From NCBI GenBank assembly GCA_900473175.1, contig UCKM01000021.1:62001-126000 (forward strand): a stretch of DNA of 64,000 nt, given 5' to 3'. The number at the start of each line of letters is the position of its first letter. The stretch's first letter is position 1. The notes beneath the pieces are model-generated. The model worked only from the letters and a program-made list of their open reading frames with translations. It made no database searches and was not told the origin of the DNA. Of the stretch, positions 53,349 to 63,762 are shown piece by piece. Origin of the DNA: Hyphomicrobiales bacterium (GTDB lineage Bacteria > Pseudomonadota > Alphaproteobacteria > Rhizobiales > Rhizobiaceae). A program made the position numbers and the translations under genes.

Positions 53349-53554
53349 AAACTATTTCACTCCGTTTCCCATGTGTGGCGCATAGCAGAAGCCTATGACA
53401 AACGAAATGACCGTCCAAGGTATTGAAACGATTGAAATTTTTTCAACCGATTTAACCGGATAACATTTTCTGTTTTACGTTAACCGAGAGTTCGAACGGC
53501 GATCGTCAGATTGGTTTCACCCCTTGTGCAGGAAAATCTGACAAGAGCATACCA

Positions 53555-54748
53555 TCAGCGCTTCAATACATCCACGCCCGGAAGCGGCTTGCCTTCCATC
53601 CACTCAAGAAAGGCGCCGCCCGCCGTCGAAACGTAACTGAAGTCATCGGCGACGCCGGCATGGTTGAGCGCGGCAACCGTATCACCACCACCGGCGACCG
53701 AAATGAGCTGTTTGGCGCGCGTACGCGCCGCCACGTGACGTGCAGCGGCCACCGTCGCCTGATCGAAGGGATGCAGTTCGAACGCGCCAAGCGGGCCGTT
53801 CCAGACCAGCGTCGACGCATCATCGATCGCACCCTTGATCCGTTCGATCGATTGCGGCCCCACGTCAAGGATCATGCCGTCTTCCGGTATGGCGTCGAGG
53901 CCATAAGCACGATGTGGCGCATTGGCTTCGAAGTGCCAGGCAACGATTGCATCCACCGGCAGGATGATGGTGCAATTGGCGGCATTGGCCTTCGCCATGA
54001 TCTCGCGCGCGGTCGCAGCAAGATCGTGCTCGCACAGCGACTTGCCGACCTTGACGCCCTGCGCGGCAAGGAACGTGTTGGCCATGCCGCCGCCGATCAC
54101 CAGCGCATCGACCTTCTGCACCAGATTGCCGAGGAGGTCGAGCTTTGAGGAAACTTTCGCGCCGCCAACGATAGCAACCACGGGGCGCTCCGGGTTGCCG
54201 AGCCCCTTTTCGAGTGCCTGAAGCTCAGCCTGCATGGTGCGGCCAGCAAAGGCGGGGAGAACATGGGCGAGGCCCTCGGTTGACGCGTGGGCGCGATGCG
54301 CAGCCGAGAAAGCATCATTGACGTAAATGTCACCATTGGCGGCCAGGGCCTTGATGTAGGCTGCGTCGTTTTTCTCCTCGCCTTGGTGAAAGCGGGTATT
54401 TTCGAGGAGCAGAATGTCGCCATCCTTGAGCCTGGCAACGGCCTCAGCCGCCTTATCGCCGATGCTGTCCTCGGCGAAATACACATTGCGGTCGATGACC
54501 TTGGTGACCGCGTGCGCAATAGGCTTCAGCGTAAACTCCGTTGACGGACCATCCTTGGGGCGGCCGAAATGCGCCAGCAGAATGACCTTTGCACCCTTGT
54601 TGGAGAGCTCGAGGATGGTCGGGGCGACCCGCTCGATCCGGGTTGCATCGGTAACGACGCCATCGGCGACAGGCACATTCAGGTCTACGCGCAGGAGAAC
54701 GCGCTTTCCGGCAACATCGGCATCATCGAGCGTCTTGAAAGCTGGCAT
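53555..54748 (-). CDS. pgk: Phosphoglycerate kinase
   Basis: A 397-aa enzyme interconverting 1,3-bisphosphoglycerate and 3-phosphoglycerate with ATP formation. N-domain [43 protein letters not shown], hinge and C-domain [17 protein letters not shown], and the C-terminal [19 protein letters not shown] at 54748 (start MPAFKTL) with GGGG at 8 bases; another ATG two codons upstream is less well spaced. Confidence 0.97.
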   Translation of the reverse strand: MPAFKTLDDADVAGKRVLLRVDLNVPVADGVVTDATRIERVAPTILELSNKGAKVILLAHFGRPKDGPSTEFTLKPIAHAVTKVIDRNVYFAEDSIGDKAAEAVARLKDGDILLLENTRFHQGEEKNDAAYIKALAANGDIYVNDAFSAAHRAHASTEGLAHVLPAFAGRTMQAELQALEKGLGNPERPVVAIVGGAKVSSKLDLLGNLVQKVDALVIGGGMANTFLAAQGVKVGKSLCEHDLAATAREIMAKANAANCTIILPVDAIVAWHFEANAPHRAYGLDAIPEDGMILDVGPQSIERIKGAIDDASTLVWNGPLGAFELHPFDQATVAAARHVAARTRAKQLISVAGGGDTVAALNHAGVADDFSYVSTAGGAFLEWMEGKPLPGVDVLKR

Positions 54749-54814
54749 GGTCATCACCCCTATCTGCACGGCACGCATCCAGCTTGCGGGGCCAGATGGT
54801 CCGGATAATCCTAT

Positions 54815-54851
54815 CAAAAACAAAAATGGCGGGTATTGTCGACCCGCCATT
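54815..54851 (-). terminator. Terminator between gap and pgk
   Basis: On the minus strand AATGGCGGGT-CGACAAT-ACCCGCCATT, a 10-bp stem, then TTTTGTTTTT. It lies 26-62 bases after the gap stop, so gap and pgk can be transcribed separately or with attenuation. Confidence 0.85.
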
Positions 54852-54876
54852 CAGAAAACCGTCAGGCCGCGATCAA

Positions 54877-55884
54877 TCAGATCACCTTGCCGAAAGCAAC
54901 GGCGGTGTCGCCCATGCGGTTGGAGAAGCCCCACTCATTGTCATACCACGACAGGATGCGCACGAACGTGCCGTCCATGACCTTGGTCTGGTCGATGTGG
55001 AACACCGAAGAATGCGGATCGTGGTTGAAGTCGATCGAAACGTTCGGCGATTCCGTATAGCCGAGGATGCCCTTGAGCTTGCCATTGGCAGCGGAGCGGA
55101 TCGCATCGTTGATTTCCGCAACCGTGGTCGATCGCTTGGCGATGAACTTGAAGTCCACGACGGAAACATTCGGGGTTGGAACGCGGATCGCCGTGCCGTC
55201 GAGCTTGCCGTTGAGTTCCGGCAGGACAAGGCCGACCGCCTTGGCAGCGCCCGTCGATGTCGGGATCATCGACAGGGCGGCCGCGCGGCCTCGGTAAAGA
55301 TCCTTGTGCATCGTATCGAGCGTCGGCTGGTCGCCCGTGTAGCTGTGGATCGTGGTCATGAAACCATGATCGATGCCGACGGCTTCATTCAGCACGTAGG
55401 CGACCGGCGCAAGGCAGTTGGTGGTGCAGGAGGCATTGGAAATGACCATATGCTCCTTCGTCAACTTGTGATGGTTGACGCCGAAAACAACCGTGAGATC
55501 CGCGCCTTCCGCCGGAGCCGAAACGATCACGCGCTTTGCACCGGCCTCGAGATGCGTAGCAGCTTTGTCGCGCGCGGTGAAAATGCCCGTGCACTCAAGG
55601 GCGATATCGACGCCCAGTTCCTTCCAGGGCAATTCGACCGGGTTACGCACAGCGGTAACCTTGATCGGACCACGGCCGACATCGATCGTGTCGCCGGCAA
55701 CGGTGACCGTTCCCGGGAAACGTCCGTGAACGGAATCGTAGCGCATCAGATGTGCATTGGTTTCGACCGGGCCAAGATCGTTGATCGCGACGACGTCGAT
55801 GTCGGTGCGGCCCGATTCCACGATGGCACGAAGAACATTACGGCCGATGCGGCCAAATCCGTTAATTGCAACGCGAACTGTCAT
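54877..55884 (-). CDS. gap: Glyceraldehyde-3-phosphate dehydrogenase
   Basis: A 335-aa GAPDH. NAD-binding [14 protein letters not shown], catalytic Cys C153 in [22 protein letters not shown] and [12 protein letters not shown]. The Asp in AINDLG favours NAD as cofactor. ATG at 55884. Lies between tkt (upstream) and pgk (downstream). Confidence 0.97.
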   Translation of the reverse strand: MTVRVAINGFGRIGRNVLRAIVESGRTDIDVVAINDLGPVETNAHLMRYDSVHGRFPGTVTVAGDTIDVGRGPIKVTAVRNPVELPWKELGVDIALECTGIFTARDKAATHLEAGAKRVIVSAPAEGADLTVVFGVNHHKLTKEHMVISNASCTTNCLAPVAYVLNEAVGIDHGFMTTIHSYTGDQPTLDTMHKDLYRGRAAALSMIPTSTGAAKAVGLVLPELNGKLDGTAIRVPTPNVSVVDFKFIAKRSTTVAEINDAIRSAANGKLKGILGYTESPNVSIDFNHDPHSSVFHIDQTKVMDGTFVRILSWYDNEWGFSNRMGDTAVAFGKVI

Positions 55885-55941
55885 TTTAAATCTCTCCTTG
55901 GGTGCGGAGCCCTTGCTTCAATTATTCTTGTATTGCGCGGA

Positions 55942-57927
55942 CTATTTCAACTTGCCTTCCGCGGCTGCGACAATTGCGTCCGCGGTGATGCCGAAATGCT
56001 TGTAGAGCGCCTCGATCGGGCCGCTGGCCCCAAAGCCCTTCATGCCGATGAAGATGCCGTCGAGGCCGATGAAACGGTCCCAGCCAAGACGGATGGCAGC
56101 TTCAACAGCCACTTTCACCGGCGCATCGCCGATGGTCTTGCGCTTGTAGTCGTCGCTTTGCGCCTCGAAAAGCTCGAAGCAGGGAACCGAGACCACACGC
56201 GCCGGGTGGCCGTTTGCCTCGAGCTGCGTGCGGGCGGCAAGCGCAATTTCAACCTCGGAACCGGTGGCGAAGATCGTCACTTCCGCCTTGCCGCTTGCGG
56301 GCGCGAGCTCATAGGCGCCATAGGCGCACTTGTTCTCTTCGACGTGCTCGGTGCGAACGGTCGGCAGGTTCTGACGGGTCAGGGCAATGGTCGACGGAAC
56401 CTTGCGCGACTTCAGCGCCAACTGCCAGCATTCGGCAGTTTCAACCACGTCCGCGGGCCGGAACACATGATTGTTCGGTATGGCACGCAGCGCCGCCAGA
56501 TGTTCCACGGGCTGGTGCGTCGGGCCGTCTTCGCCGAGACCGATCGAGTCGTGCGTCATCACAAAAACAACCCGGATGCCCATGAGGCACGAGAGGCGCA
56601 TCGCGCCACGCGCATAATCGGAGAAGGTTAGGAACGTCCCCGAATAGGGGATGAGGCCGCCATGCAGGGCAATGCCGTTCATCGCAGCCGCCATACCATG
56701 CTCGCGGATACCGTAGTGCACGTAACGCTGGCCATAATCCTCAGGTGTGATGTTCTGGGTCTGGCTGGTCTTGGTGTTGTTGGATCCAGTAAGATCGGCA
56801 GAGCCACCAATCGTTTCAGGTACAATACCATTGATGACTTCGAGCGCCATTTCAGACGCCTTGCGCGTTGCGACCTTCGGCTTTTCCTCGGAAAGCTTCT
56901 TCTTGTAAGCGTTGATCGCGGCATCGAAGCCAGCAGGCAGGTCACCACTTATGCGCCGTTCGAATTCCGCGCGAATGCCAGCGTCAACCGAGGCCAGACG
57001 TTCGTCCCAGGCAGCGTGAGCCTTGGCCGAACGCCGGCCGGCAGCGCGCCAGGTGTCCAGAATATCCGCGGGTACCACGAAGGGTTCGGACGTCCAGCCA
57101 AGCGCCTTGCGGGCGCCGGCAAGTTCCTCGGCGCCGAGCGGCGAGCCATGCACCTTGTTGGTGCCCGCCTTGGTCGGCGCGCCGAAGCCAATCGTCGTCC
57201 GGCAGGCAATCATCGTCGGCCTGTCGGACTTCTGTGCCTTTTCGATTGCAGCAGCAATTGCTTCCTGATCGTGCCCGTCGATCTCGAACGAATTCCAGCC
57301 GGATGCCTCGAACCGTTCCAGCTGATTTGTGTTGTCGGCGAGCGAAACCGGACCGTCGATCGAAATGTTGTTGTGATCCCAGAAGACGATGAGCTTGTTC
57401 AGCCTAAGATGGCCGGCAAGCGCGATAGCTTCCTGGCTGATGCCTTCCATCAGGCAGCCGTCACCGACTATGACGTAAGTGTGGTGATCGACCAGCTCGT
57501 CGCCGAAATGCGCATTCATGATGCGTTCCGACAATGCCATGCCGACGGAATTGGCAAGACCCTGGCCGAGCGGACCGGTCGTCGTTTCGATGCCCGAGGC
57601 ATGGCCATATTCCGGATGACCGGCGGTGCGCGAACCGAGCTGCCGGAAATTCTTGATCTCTTCGATGGTCATGTCTTCGTAGCCCGTCAGGTAGAGCAAC
57701 GAATAGAGCAGCATCGAACCGTGGCCGGCGGAGAGCACGAAACGGTCGCGGTCGGGCCAGTGCGGATCCTTGGCATCGAATTTGAGAAACTTGGTGAAGA
57801 GAACGGTCGCAATATCAGCTGCGCCCATGGGAAGGCCGGGATGGCCCGAATTGGCTTTCTCCACTGCTTCCGCCGACAGGAAGCGGATTGCATTGGCCAT
57901 TTGGTTGGATTTTTCAGAATTGGTCAT
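55942..57927 (-). CDS. tkt: Transketolase
   Basis: A 661-aa thiamine-diphosphate enzyme of the pentose phosphate pathway. [16 protein letters not shown]-binding [13 protein letters not shown]...[29 protein letters not shown] (catalytic Glu region) and the C-terminal domain. ATG at 57927. First gene of the tkt-gap-pgk-fba run. Confidence 0.96.
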   Translation of the reverse strand: MTNSEKSNQMANAIRFLSAEAVEKANSGHPGLPMGAADIATVLFTKFLKFDAKDPHWPDRDRFVLSAGHGSMLLYSLLYLTGYEDMTIEEIKNFRQLGSRTAGHPEYGHASGIETTTGPLGQGLANSVGMALSERIMNAHFGDELVDHHTYVIVGDGCLMEGISQEAIALAGHLRLNKLIVFWDHNNISIDGPVSLADNTNQLERFEASGWNSFEIDGHDQEAIAAAIEKAQKSDRPTMIACRTTIGFGAPTKAGTNKVHGSPLGAEELAGARKALGWTSEPFVVPADILDTWRAAGRRSAKAHAAWDERLASVDAGIRAEFERRISGDLPAGFDAAINAYKKKLSEEKPKVATRKASEMALEVINGIVPETIGGSADLTGSNNTKTSQTQNITPEDYGQRYVHYGIREHGMAAAMNGIALHGGLIPYSGTFLTFSDYARGAMRLSCLMGIRVVFVMTHDSIGLGEDGPTHQPVEHLAALRAIPNNHVFRPADVVETAECWQLALKSRKVPSTIALTRQNLPTVRTEHVEENKCAYGAYELAPASGKAEVTIFATGSEVEIALAARTQLEANGHPARVVSVPCFELFEAQSDDYKRKTIGDAPVKVAVEAAIRLGWDRFIGLDGIFIGMKGFGASGPIEALYKHFGITADAIVAAAEGKLK

Positions 57928-58273
57928 GTTTACCGTCTTTCGAGGAGGAAAGGATATGCCGTTTCTGGAAGCCGGTCAGACAATATCCAAAAGGCACGCG
58001 ACACATAGCAGGTGTCATCACGGAGTCAATAAAACCCAGGGTCAAGTGGGCAATATTGGCCAATTTCACCCACGGGAAAGCAGGAGTCATCATGGCATAC
58101 GACGAAAGGATGGTCTCGCAAAAATGCTGCCTGGCCCCATTTTCGGTGCATGACTGAACGATGACAGCGCAGATTGATTGACGCGGCGTTGATGCAACCC
58201 TTAGACTCCCGGCCATAAGCTGTTCTTCTTTTTGCGATTCGCATAAAAGAGTGACACACAGGGGAAACGTGAA
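57928..58273. other. 346-base divergent intergenic region (tkt / DUF4164)
   Basis: No gene is supported. It must hold the minus-strand promoter of tkt and the plus-strand promoter of DUF4164-zapA. A small RNA cannot be excluded, but I see no recognisable fold. Confidence 0.4.
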
Positions 58274-58546
58274 ATGGCATCGGAAGCCACCCTCAAACAG
58301 GTCCTTGAAAGATTGGGAAAAGCTTTGGTGCTCCTTGAGGACGCCGTCGACATGCGCCTGGAACATGAGGGCGACTTCGCCGAAGCCGAAGAGGAAGTCC
58401 AGCGCATGAACATGGACCGGCGCAAGCTGGCCCAGGAACTCGACGCGTCTGAAGGGCGGGCCGAACGTCTGGAAGCGGCAAACAAGGAAGTCTCACGCCG
58501 TCTCGTGGCTGCGATGGAATCCATCCGCACAGTTCTGGATCGCTGA
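58274..58546 (+). CDS. DUF4164-family coiled-coil protein
   Basis: A 90-aa protein that is almost all helix (AEAEEEVQRMNMDRRKLAQE, then LDASEGRAERLEAANKEVSR), the DUF4164 pattern. Directly ahead of zapA by 19 bases, a pairing typical of Hyphomicrobiales and suggesting a role next to ZapA at the division site; that is inference. ATG at 58274 behind AGGGGAAA. Confidence 0.9.
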   Translation: MASEATLKQVLERLGKALVLLEDAVDMRLEHEGDFAEAEEEVQRMNMDRRKLAQELDASEGRAERLEAANKEVSRRLVAAMESIRTVLDR

Positions 58547-58565
58547 AGACTTGAGAGGATACGCC

Positions 58566-58931
58566 ATGGCCACTGTAACAGTTACGATTGACGGCAAAGC
58601 CTACCGGATGGCTTGCGACGAAGGCCAGGAGCAACACCTGACGGGGTTGGCCGAGCGGTTCGACCGGTATGTCACCCATCTCAAATCATCATTCGGCGAG
58701 ATTGGCGATCTGCGCCTGACTGTCATGGCCGGCATCATGGTCATGGACGAATTCAACGAATTGCAGATGCGGGTAAAGGGCCTGGAAAACGAGGCGGATG
58801 CGCTGCGCAAGAGCCGCGACGAGGCCCTGATGAAGGCTGACAAGAACGATGCGGCCATCACCGGCGTCCTTTCCGAAGTCACGACACGTATTGAAACGCT
58901 TGCAACCAAGCTCGCGCCCAAGGCGAATTAG
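58566..58931 (+). CDS. zapA: Cell-division protein ZapA
   Basis: A 121-aa ZapA, which crosslinks FtsZ filaments. Globular head VTVTIDGKAYRMACDEGQEQ, HLTGLAERFDRYVTHLKSSF and a coiled-coil tail (LENEADALRKSRDEALMKAD). ATG at 58566 (MATVTV) follows GAGAGGATA; an upstream frame start at 58551 is not used. The 6S RNA/ygfA pair often found after alphaproteobacterial zapA is not present: a convergent ABC-F gene follows after 8 bases. Confidence 0.92.
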   Translation: MATVTVTIDGKAYRMACDEGQEQHLTGLAERFDRYVTHLKSSFGEIGDLRLTVMAGIMVMDEFNELQMRVKGLENEADALRKSRDEALMKADKNDAAITGVLSEVTTRIETLATKLAPKAN

Positions 58932-58939
58932 CCGGGAGA

Positions 58940-60757
58940 TCAGCCCTCGATTTCCTCGCGCAGCATCTCAAGTTCGAGCCACTCGTGCTCGTTGTTCTCA
59001 AGGCTCTCGCGCTTCTTGGCGATTTCTTCGACCGTTTTGTTGAAAAGGGCCGGGTTCTTGGCGAAAAGCTCCGGATCGGCCAGCTTCTTCTCAAGCGCTG
59101 CGATCGCCGCCTGCAGGACCTCGATCTTGGCAGGCAAGGTTTCGAGCGCGAATTTTTGCTTGTAGGAAAGCTTGCGCTTTTCCTCACGTTGCGGCGTTAC
59201 CTTCTCGTCCGGGACATTGCCCGTCGTCTGGACTTTGGCGGTCTTCAGGTCCTTGCGCGTCGCCAGCGCCTCTCTGCGCTGCGCCAGCATATCCGTATAG
59301 CCGCCCGCATATTCGAGCCACTTGCCGTTGCCCTCCGGCGCGATAACGGATGTCACGGTCCGGTCTAGGAAATCGCGATCATGGCTGACCAGAAGCACCG
59401 TTCCGGCAAACCCCGCCACCAGTTCCTGCAGGAGATCGAGTGTTTCCATATCGAGGTCGTTGGTCGGCTCGTCGAGAACCAGGAGGTTAGCGGGACGGGC
59501 GAGAACCCGGGCCAGCATCAAGCGAGCTCGCTCCCCCCCGGAAAGTTCGCGAATGGGCGTGCGCAATTGCTCCGGCTGGAACAGGAAGTCCTTCATATAG
59601 GAGGCGACGTGGCGCTGCTCGCCATTGACAATGACATTCTCGCCGCGCCCGTCCGTCAGATAATCCGACAGCGTCTGCTCGAGATTGAGGCTGTCGCGCT
59701 GCTGGTCAAGCATTGCGATCTCAAGATTTGTGCCGAGTTTGACAACGCCGCTGTCGGGCGCGAGCACGCCCGTCAGCATGGACAGCAACGTGGTTTTACC
59801 TGCCCCATTAGGCCCGACGAAACCGACGCAATTGCCCCGCTGGATTCGTGTCGAGAAATCATTCACCAGGACATTGTCGCCATAGGCTTTGACAAGGTGC
59901 TCTGCCTCGATGACGAGCTTGCCGGACTCTCTGGCATCGCTCGCTTTGAGGACGGCAGTCCCTTGGGCGCGGCGGTGATTGCGGAATTCGCCGCGCATCG
60001 ACTGTAATTCGCCGAGCCGGCGCATGTTGCGCTTGCGCCGGGCGGTGACTCCGTAGCGCAACCAATGTTCTTCGCGCTGGATCTGCCGACCCAGCTTGTG
60101 AAGGTCGCGCTCTTCCTCTTCCAGAATCTTGTCGCGCCATTCCTCAAAGGCGCCAAATCCCTGCTCCAGGCGCTTGGTGACACCGCGGTCAAGCCAGATC
60201 GTCGATCGGCTGACGTTCTCGAGAAACCGCCGGTCATGCGAAATGACGACCATCGCAGATCGGATCTGGCGCAATTCATCTTCCAGCCACTCGATGGTGG
60301 TAAGATCGAGATGGTTTGTCGGCTCGTCGAGAAGCAGGATGTCGGGCTGCGGGGCAAGCACCTTGGCCAGCGCCGCGCGCCGCGCCTCGCCGCCGGAGAG
60401 ATTGTCGGGCTTTTCCTCGCCGGTCAGCCCAAGATGTTCGAGCAGATAGCCGACCCTGTAGAGATCGTCGGCGGGTCCAAGCCCAGCTTCGACATAGGCG
60501 CGTACGGTGGCAAAGCCATCCATGTCGGGAGACTGAGCCAGATAGCGCACCGTAACGCCGGGATGCTTGAACACTTCGCCATCGCTGGGCGTTACAAAAC
60601 CCGCCGCGATCTTGAGCAGAGTGGATTTACCCGAACCATTGCGTCCGACGAGTGCGATGCGGTCACCATCGCTGACCGATATGGCCGCATCGATCAATAG
60701 TGGTGTCCCGCCGAATGTCAGCGCAATCTGGTCGAGACGAAGAAGAGGTGGAGCCAT
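58940..60757 (-). CDS. uup: ABC-F protein, Uup type
   Basis: A 605-aa soluble protein with two ABC domains: Walker A LVGRNGSGKSTLLK and VGPNGAGKTTLLS, signatures NLSGGEARRAALAKV and ELSGGERARLMLARV, Walker B ILLLDEPTNHLD and LLVLDEPTNDLD, linker in between, and a C-terminal coiled coil (about 540-600) as in Uup. ABC-F proteins act on ribosomes or, for Uup, on branched DNA; they are not transporters. ATG at 60757. Confidence 0.9.
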   Translation of the reverse strand: MAPPLLRLDQIALTFGGTPLLIDAAISVSDGDRIALVGRNGSGKSTLLKIAAGFVTPSDGEVFKHPGVTVRYLAQSPDMDGFATVRAYVEAGLGPADDLYRVGYLLEHLGLTGEEKPDNLSGGEARRAALAKVLAPQPDILLLDEPTNHLDLTTIEWLEDELRQIRSAMVVISHDRRFLENVSRSTIWLDRGVTKRLEQGFGAFEEWRDKILEEEERDLHKLGRQIQREEHWLRYGVTARRKRNMRRLGELQSMRGEFRNHRRAQGTAVLKASDARESGKLVIEAEHLVKAYGDNVLVNDFSTRIQRGNCVGFVGPNGAGKTTLLSMLTGVLAPDSGVVKLGTNLEIAMLDQQRDSLNLEQTLSDYLTDGRGENVIVNGEQRHVASYMKDFLFQPEQLRTPIRELSGGERARLMLARVLARPANLLVLDEPTNDLDMETLDLLQELVAGFAGTVLLVSHDRDFLDRTVTSVIAPEGNGKWLEYAGGYTDMLAQRREALATRKDLKTAKVQTTGNVPDEKVTPQREEKRKLSYKQKFALETLPAKIEVLQAAIAALEKKLADPELFAKNPALFNKTVEEIAKKRESLENNEHEWLELEMLREEIEG

Positions 60758-60848
60758 GGAAGTCTAAGGTCCGCAAATGGGCAATGACGCAAACCGGCCG
60801 TTTCGGCCGGATGTCGCCTTTTCGGCGAGAACGATGCCGCTGTCAAAC

Positions 60849-60876
60849 AAAACAGGCCGGAAATCTCCGGCCTGTT
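60849..60876 (-). terminator. Terminator after the first glycine-zipper lipoprotein
   Basis: On the minus strand AACAGGCCGG-AGATTT-CCGGCCTGTT then TTGTTTG: 10-bp stem, 24 bases after the stop of the lipoprotein gene. Confidence 0.8.
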
Positions 60877-60899
60877 CGCATTGGTAGGATAAAGTACCC

Positions 60900-61217
60900 T
60901 CAGTACCCGCCGCCGCCACTGCCTTCGCATGGCGCCGTATAGATAGAACCGTCGCGGCGTTGATAGCGGCACAGGTTCTGGGTCTGTCCCTGCGGCGTGG
61001 TTACTGTTCCTATGGCTGCACCGAGAAGCGCGCCACCGGCGGCACCTACGACTGTGCTCTTCGTGTCATGTCCGAGCGCCTGGCCGGCGATCGCGCCAAG
61101 GCCGCCACCGATCAGTGCGCCCGTCCCGCCGCGCTGATTCTGCTCGCTCGTTGCGCAACCGGCAACAGACACGGCCATGAGGGCTGAAACCGCCAGGGCG
61201 GTTAGACGAAACTTCAT
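60900..61217 (-). CDS. Glycine-zipper lipoprotein
   Basis: A 105-aa protein with a lipoprotein signal (lipobox SVAGC, Cys 21) and a glycine-zipper segment (GTGALIGGGLGAIAGQALGH, then VVGAAGGALLGAAIG), ending in a Cys-containing tail (CRYQRRDGSIYTAPCEG). The glycine-zipper pattern is shared by 17-kDa-antigen/SlyB-like envelope proteins; inner-leaflet or outer-membrane location is inferred. ATG at 61217. Paralogue of the gene at 61367. Confidence 0.85.
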   Translation of the reverse strand: MKFRLTALAVSALMAVSVAGCATSEQNQRGGTGALIGGGLGAIAGQALGHDTKSTVVGAAGGALLGAAIGTVTTPQGQTQNLCRYQRRDGSIYTAPCEGSGGGGY

Positions 61218-61315
61218 AACAAATCCTCTCGCTTGTATTCTCAGGAGGCGGCGATCCTGCTTCGGTATTGCGGCAGAAGAAAGATCAGCCGATGAGCCAA
61301 AATGCATAGCCTTCA

Positions 61316-61347
61316 AAAACAAAACAGGCCGGAAATCCGGCCTGTTT
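61316..61347 (-). terminator. Terminator after the second glycine-zipper lipoprotein
   Basis: On the minus strand AACAGGCCGG-ATTT-CCGGCCTGTT then TTGTTTTT; near-identical stem to that at 60849-60876. Confidence 0.82.
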
Positions 61348-61366
61348 GTCAATTCTTGTAATCAGC

Positions 61367-61648
61367 TTAGCGGCAAGGAGCCTGGTAGCGTTGACCGTAA
61401 CGGTTCTCGTACGTGCAATAACGATTGCTGTTGTTATTGGTCGCCGCACCGACGAGAGCACCACCGGCACCACCGATAGCGGCACCAGCCAGGGCGCCCT
61501 TACCACCGTTAATTGCACCACCGGCCAATGCGCCGAGTGCTGCACCACCGACGCCGTAGCCGGCGACACGCTGGTCAGCGGTCGTGCATCCGGCAACCGA
61601 AAATGCCAAAAGCCCGGCAACCGCAATCGTGGATAAAATTTTCAACAT
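61367..61648 (-). CDS. Glycine-zipper lipoprotein, paralogue
   Basis: A 93-aa lipoprotein: signal with lipobox SVAGC (Cys 21), zipper VGGAALGALAGGAINGGKGA, then LAGAAIGGAGGALVGAA, and a Tyr/Arg-rich Cys-pair tail (CTYENRYGQRYQAPC). Same architecture as its neighbour, so the pair arose by local duplication. Function unknown; envelope protein by signal. Confidence 0.85.
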   Translation of the reverse strand: MLKILSTIAVAGLLAFSVAGCTTADQRVAGYGVGGAALGALAGGAINGGKGALAGAAIGGAGGALVGAATNNNSNRYCTYENRYGQRYQAPCR

Positions 61649-61733
61649 GGAAGACCTCTCGCGTTTCTATAACTAATCTCAACAGCTTGCGTCCCCAATG
61701 CTGTACCACAAAGATTGCATTTTGCGCCTGATT

Positions 61734-62378
61734 TTACAAGCGCTGCTCGTTTTGCAGTGCGGCAATCAGAACTGCTTTCCCTGAAGCGAGTGAGACGTGG
61801 AGATTTCCACGCACCGCGTTCGACATAGTAAGTGATGAACCGAAAGAAAGTTCCATATTTTCTAACGGCCAGCGCGCGCCCTCGATATAGAGTCCGCGCA
61901 ATGGGGTAAATGCAACGATGCTGAACAGCGTATCGTCGGCAAAATCGAAGGCATAGGAGCCCGCAACCAGAGGATGTGCTTCCTCATCGCCACTGGTAAG
62001 AACGAGTTTGCGCCCTTGCGCCGCATGGGCCGTCGCCATGGTCAGGTGCAGGAGCGTGTGATCGGTGCGGGACCCCCCGAATGCGCCGCATAGAATCACC
62101 TCCGTCGCACCAAGCCGATAGGCCTCGTCGAGGCCGAGTTCACCATCCGTCATGTCCTTGGCTACGGGAAAGACGGTGCGCGGCACATGCGCATATTGTG
62201 CCTCCAGATCGGGCAAGGTCGAATCGAAGTCGCCGAGCCAGAGTTCCGGCTGCAGGCCCAGCGCTTGCGCATGGGCGATCCCACCGTCGGCGGCGATGAC
62301 CCGCGCGCCCGCGACAAGCCGCTTGAGGCGGTCGGTGACGTGGACGGATCCACCAAGGAGAAGAACAAATTTGCTCAT
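61734..62378 (-). CDS. thiN: Thiamine diphosphokinase
   Basis: A 214-aa enzyme that pyrophosphorylates thiamine to thiamine diphosphate with ATP. Family motifs: VIAADGGIAHA, WLGDFDST (metal/ATP), KDMTDGELGLDEA and GAFGGSRTDHTLLHL. ATG at 62378 begins the conserved part; upstream residues to 62441 are not conserved in character. Divergent from a TPP-riboswitch-controlled thiamine transporter operon, so the locus is for import and salvage of thiamine. Confidence 0.9.
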   Translation of the reverse strand: MSKFVLLLGGSVHVTDRLKRLVAGARVIAADGGIAHAQALGLQPELWLGDFDSTLPDLEAQYAHVPRTVFPVAKDMTDGELGLDEAYRLGATEVILCGAFGGSRTDHTLLHLTMATAHAAQGRKLVLTSGDEEAHPLVAGSYAFDFADDTLFSIVAFTPLRGLYIEGARWPLENMELSFGSSLTMSNAVRGNLHVSLASGKAVLIAALQNEQRL

Positions 62379-62580
62379 GAGGCGCCCATAGCATGGGACA
62401 ATGCTGCCGCATAGCTGTGAGCTCTCCTCAAGGCCCGGCAACTGATGCGGTGCCGTTTCGCCCGCGCGGTCGCTTTCTGTCGAGGGCCGGGGGCCAAACC
62501 CGACGATATGGGCTTACCTAAGCTATACCCCAGCCAATCCGCTTGCGCGCCCATCACTTTTTCTTTAATCTTTGCAATGC

Positions 62581-62690
62581 TCTAACGGGGTGCCTGGCGA
62601 TATGGTCAGGCTGAGAGGCTTCAGGGAGAAATCCTGCCAACCCGCGGAACCTGATCCGGTTTGTACCGGCGGAGGGATTAGACGCGGCAG
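62581..62690 (+). promoter_or_regulatory. TPP riboswitch (thi-box)
   Basis: The conserved core is visible: GGGGTGCC near the 5' end, GGCTGAGAGG, the CTGCCAACCCG closing, GAACCTGATC, and the pairing stem CCGGTTTGTACCGGCGG with AGGGATTAGA at the 3' side. It precedes thiB by about 50 bases and should switch the operon off when TPP is bound. Confidence 0.95.
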
Positions 62691-62738
62691 CACGCCGGCG
62701 CACCAATCCTTTTGAATTGCAACCTTTAGGAGGCGCAG

Positions 62739-63755
62739 ATGCGGCCGTTCGATATTCTTGTGAAATGTGCAATCCTTGCCGGCGCGGTAGCGCTTGGTTT
62801 TTCAACCGAAGCGCAGGCCGGCGGCAAACTGACCGTCTATACTTATGAAAGCTTCACGGCCGAATGGGGTCCGGGGCCGAAGGTCAAGGACGCATTCGAA
62901 AAGCAATGCAGCTGCACAGTCGATTTCGTAGCCGTCACCGATGGTGTGGCGCTGCTCAACCGGCTGAAGCTCGAGGGGGCGTCAACCAAGGCTGATATCG
63001 TGCTCGGGCTTGACACGAACCTGACCTATGAGGCCAGCCAGACCGGTCTATTTGCCCCGCATGGTATCGATACGAACGCAGTTGCCATCCCGGGAGGCTT
63101 TAAGGACGATACATTCATCCCCTACGACTACGGCTATTTTGCCGTCATCTACGATACACAGAAGCTGAAGACCCCGCCCGCAAGCCTGAAGGAACTGGTC
63201 GAGGGTGATCCGAAGCAGAAGATCGTCATCGAGGACCCGCGCACCTCGACGCCGGGTCTTGGCCTGCTCTTGTGGGTGAAATCTGTCTATGGCGACAAGG
63301 CGGACGAGGCCTGGGCCAAGCTTAAGGATCGTGTCCTGACGGTGACGCCGGGCTGGTCGGAAGCTTATGGCCTCTTCACCAAGGGTGAGGCACCCCTCGT
63401 TCTTTCCTATACGACGTCACCTGCATATCACCTGATTGCCGAGAAGACCGATCGCTACAAGGCGGCTTCCTTCGCGGAAGGCCACTACCTGCAGGTGGAA
63501 GTCGCAGCGCAGACCAAGAACGGCGCCAAGAACCCGCTGTCAGCGCAGTTTCTGGGCTTCATGACCACCCCGGCATTCCAGGACACAATTCCCGAGAACA
63601 ACTGGATGTTTCCCGCTGCAAAGACCAGCACTGCGCTCAACTCCGCCTTTGACAGTCTTGTGAAACCAGCCAAGACGCTGATCCTTTCATCGGAGGAGGT
63701 CGCCAGGAATCGCAAGGCCTGGATCGATGAATGGCTGGCTTCAATGAGCATGTAA
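62739..63755 (+). CDS. thiB: Thiamine ABC transporter substrate-binding protein
   Basis: A 338-aa periplasmic protein with a signal peptide (residues about 8-26, cleavage after AQA). Binding-protein fold with [65 protein letters not shown] and [18 protein letters not shown]. Binds thiamine, TMP or TPP for ThiPQ. ATG at 62739 behind AGGAGG. First gene after the TPP riboswitch. Confidence 0.94.
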   Translation: MRPFDILVKCAILAGAVALGFSTEAQAGGKLTVYTYESFTAEWGPGPKVKDAFEKQCSCTVDFVAVTDGVALLNRLKLEGASTKADIVLGLDTNLTYEASQTGLFAPHGIDTNAVAIPGGFKDDTFIPYDYGYFAVIYDTQKLKTPPASLKELVEGDPKQKIVIEDPRTSTPGLGLLLWVKSVYGDKADEAWAKLKDRVLTVTPGWSEAYGLFTKGEAPLVLSYTTSPAYHLIAEKTDRYKAASFAEGHYLQVEVAAQTKNGAKNPLSAQFLGFMTTPAFQDTIPENNWMFPAAKTSTALNSAFDSLVKPAKTLILSSEEVARNRKAWIDEWLASMSM

Positions 63756-63762
63756 GGGTGTG

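Noticed and set aside
54784-56631. 615-codon open frame on the plus strand
   Set aside because: Antisense to gap and part of tkt, which carry unmistakable catalytic motifs.
56662-58008. 448-codon open frame on the plus strand
   Set aside because: Antisense to tkt.
57928-58273. 6S RNA gene near zapA
   Set aside because: 6S RNA usually follows zapA in alphaproteobacteria; here only 8 bases separate zapA from the next gene, and I could not recognise its fold upstream.
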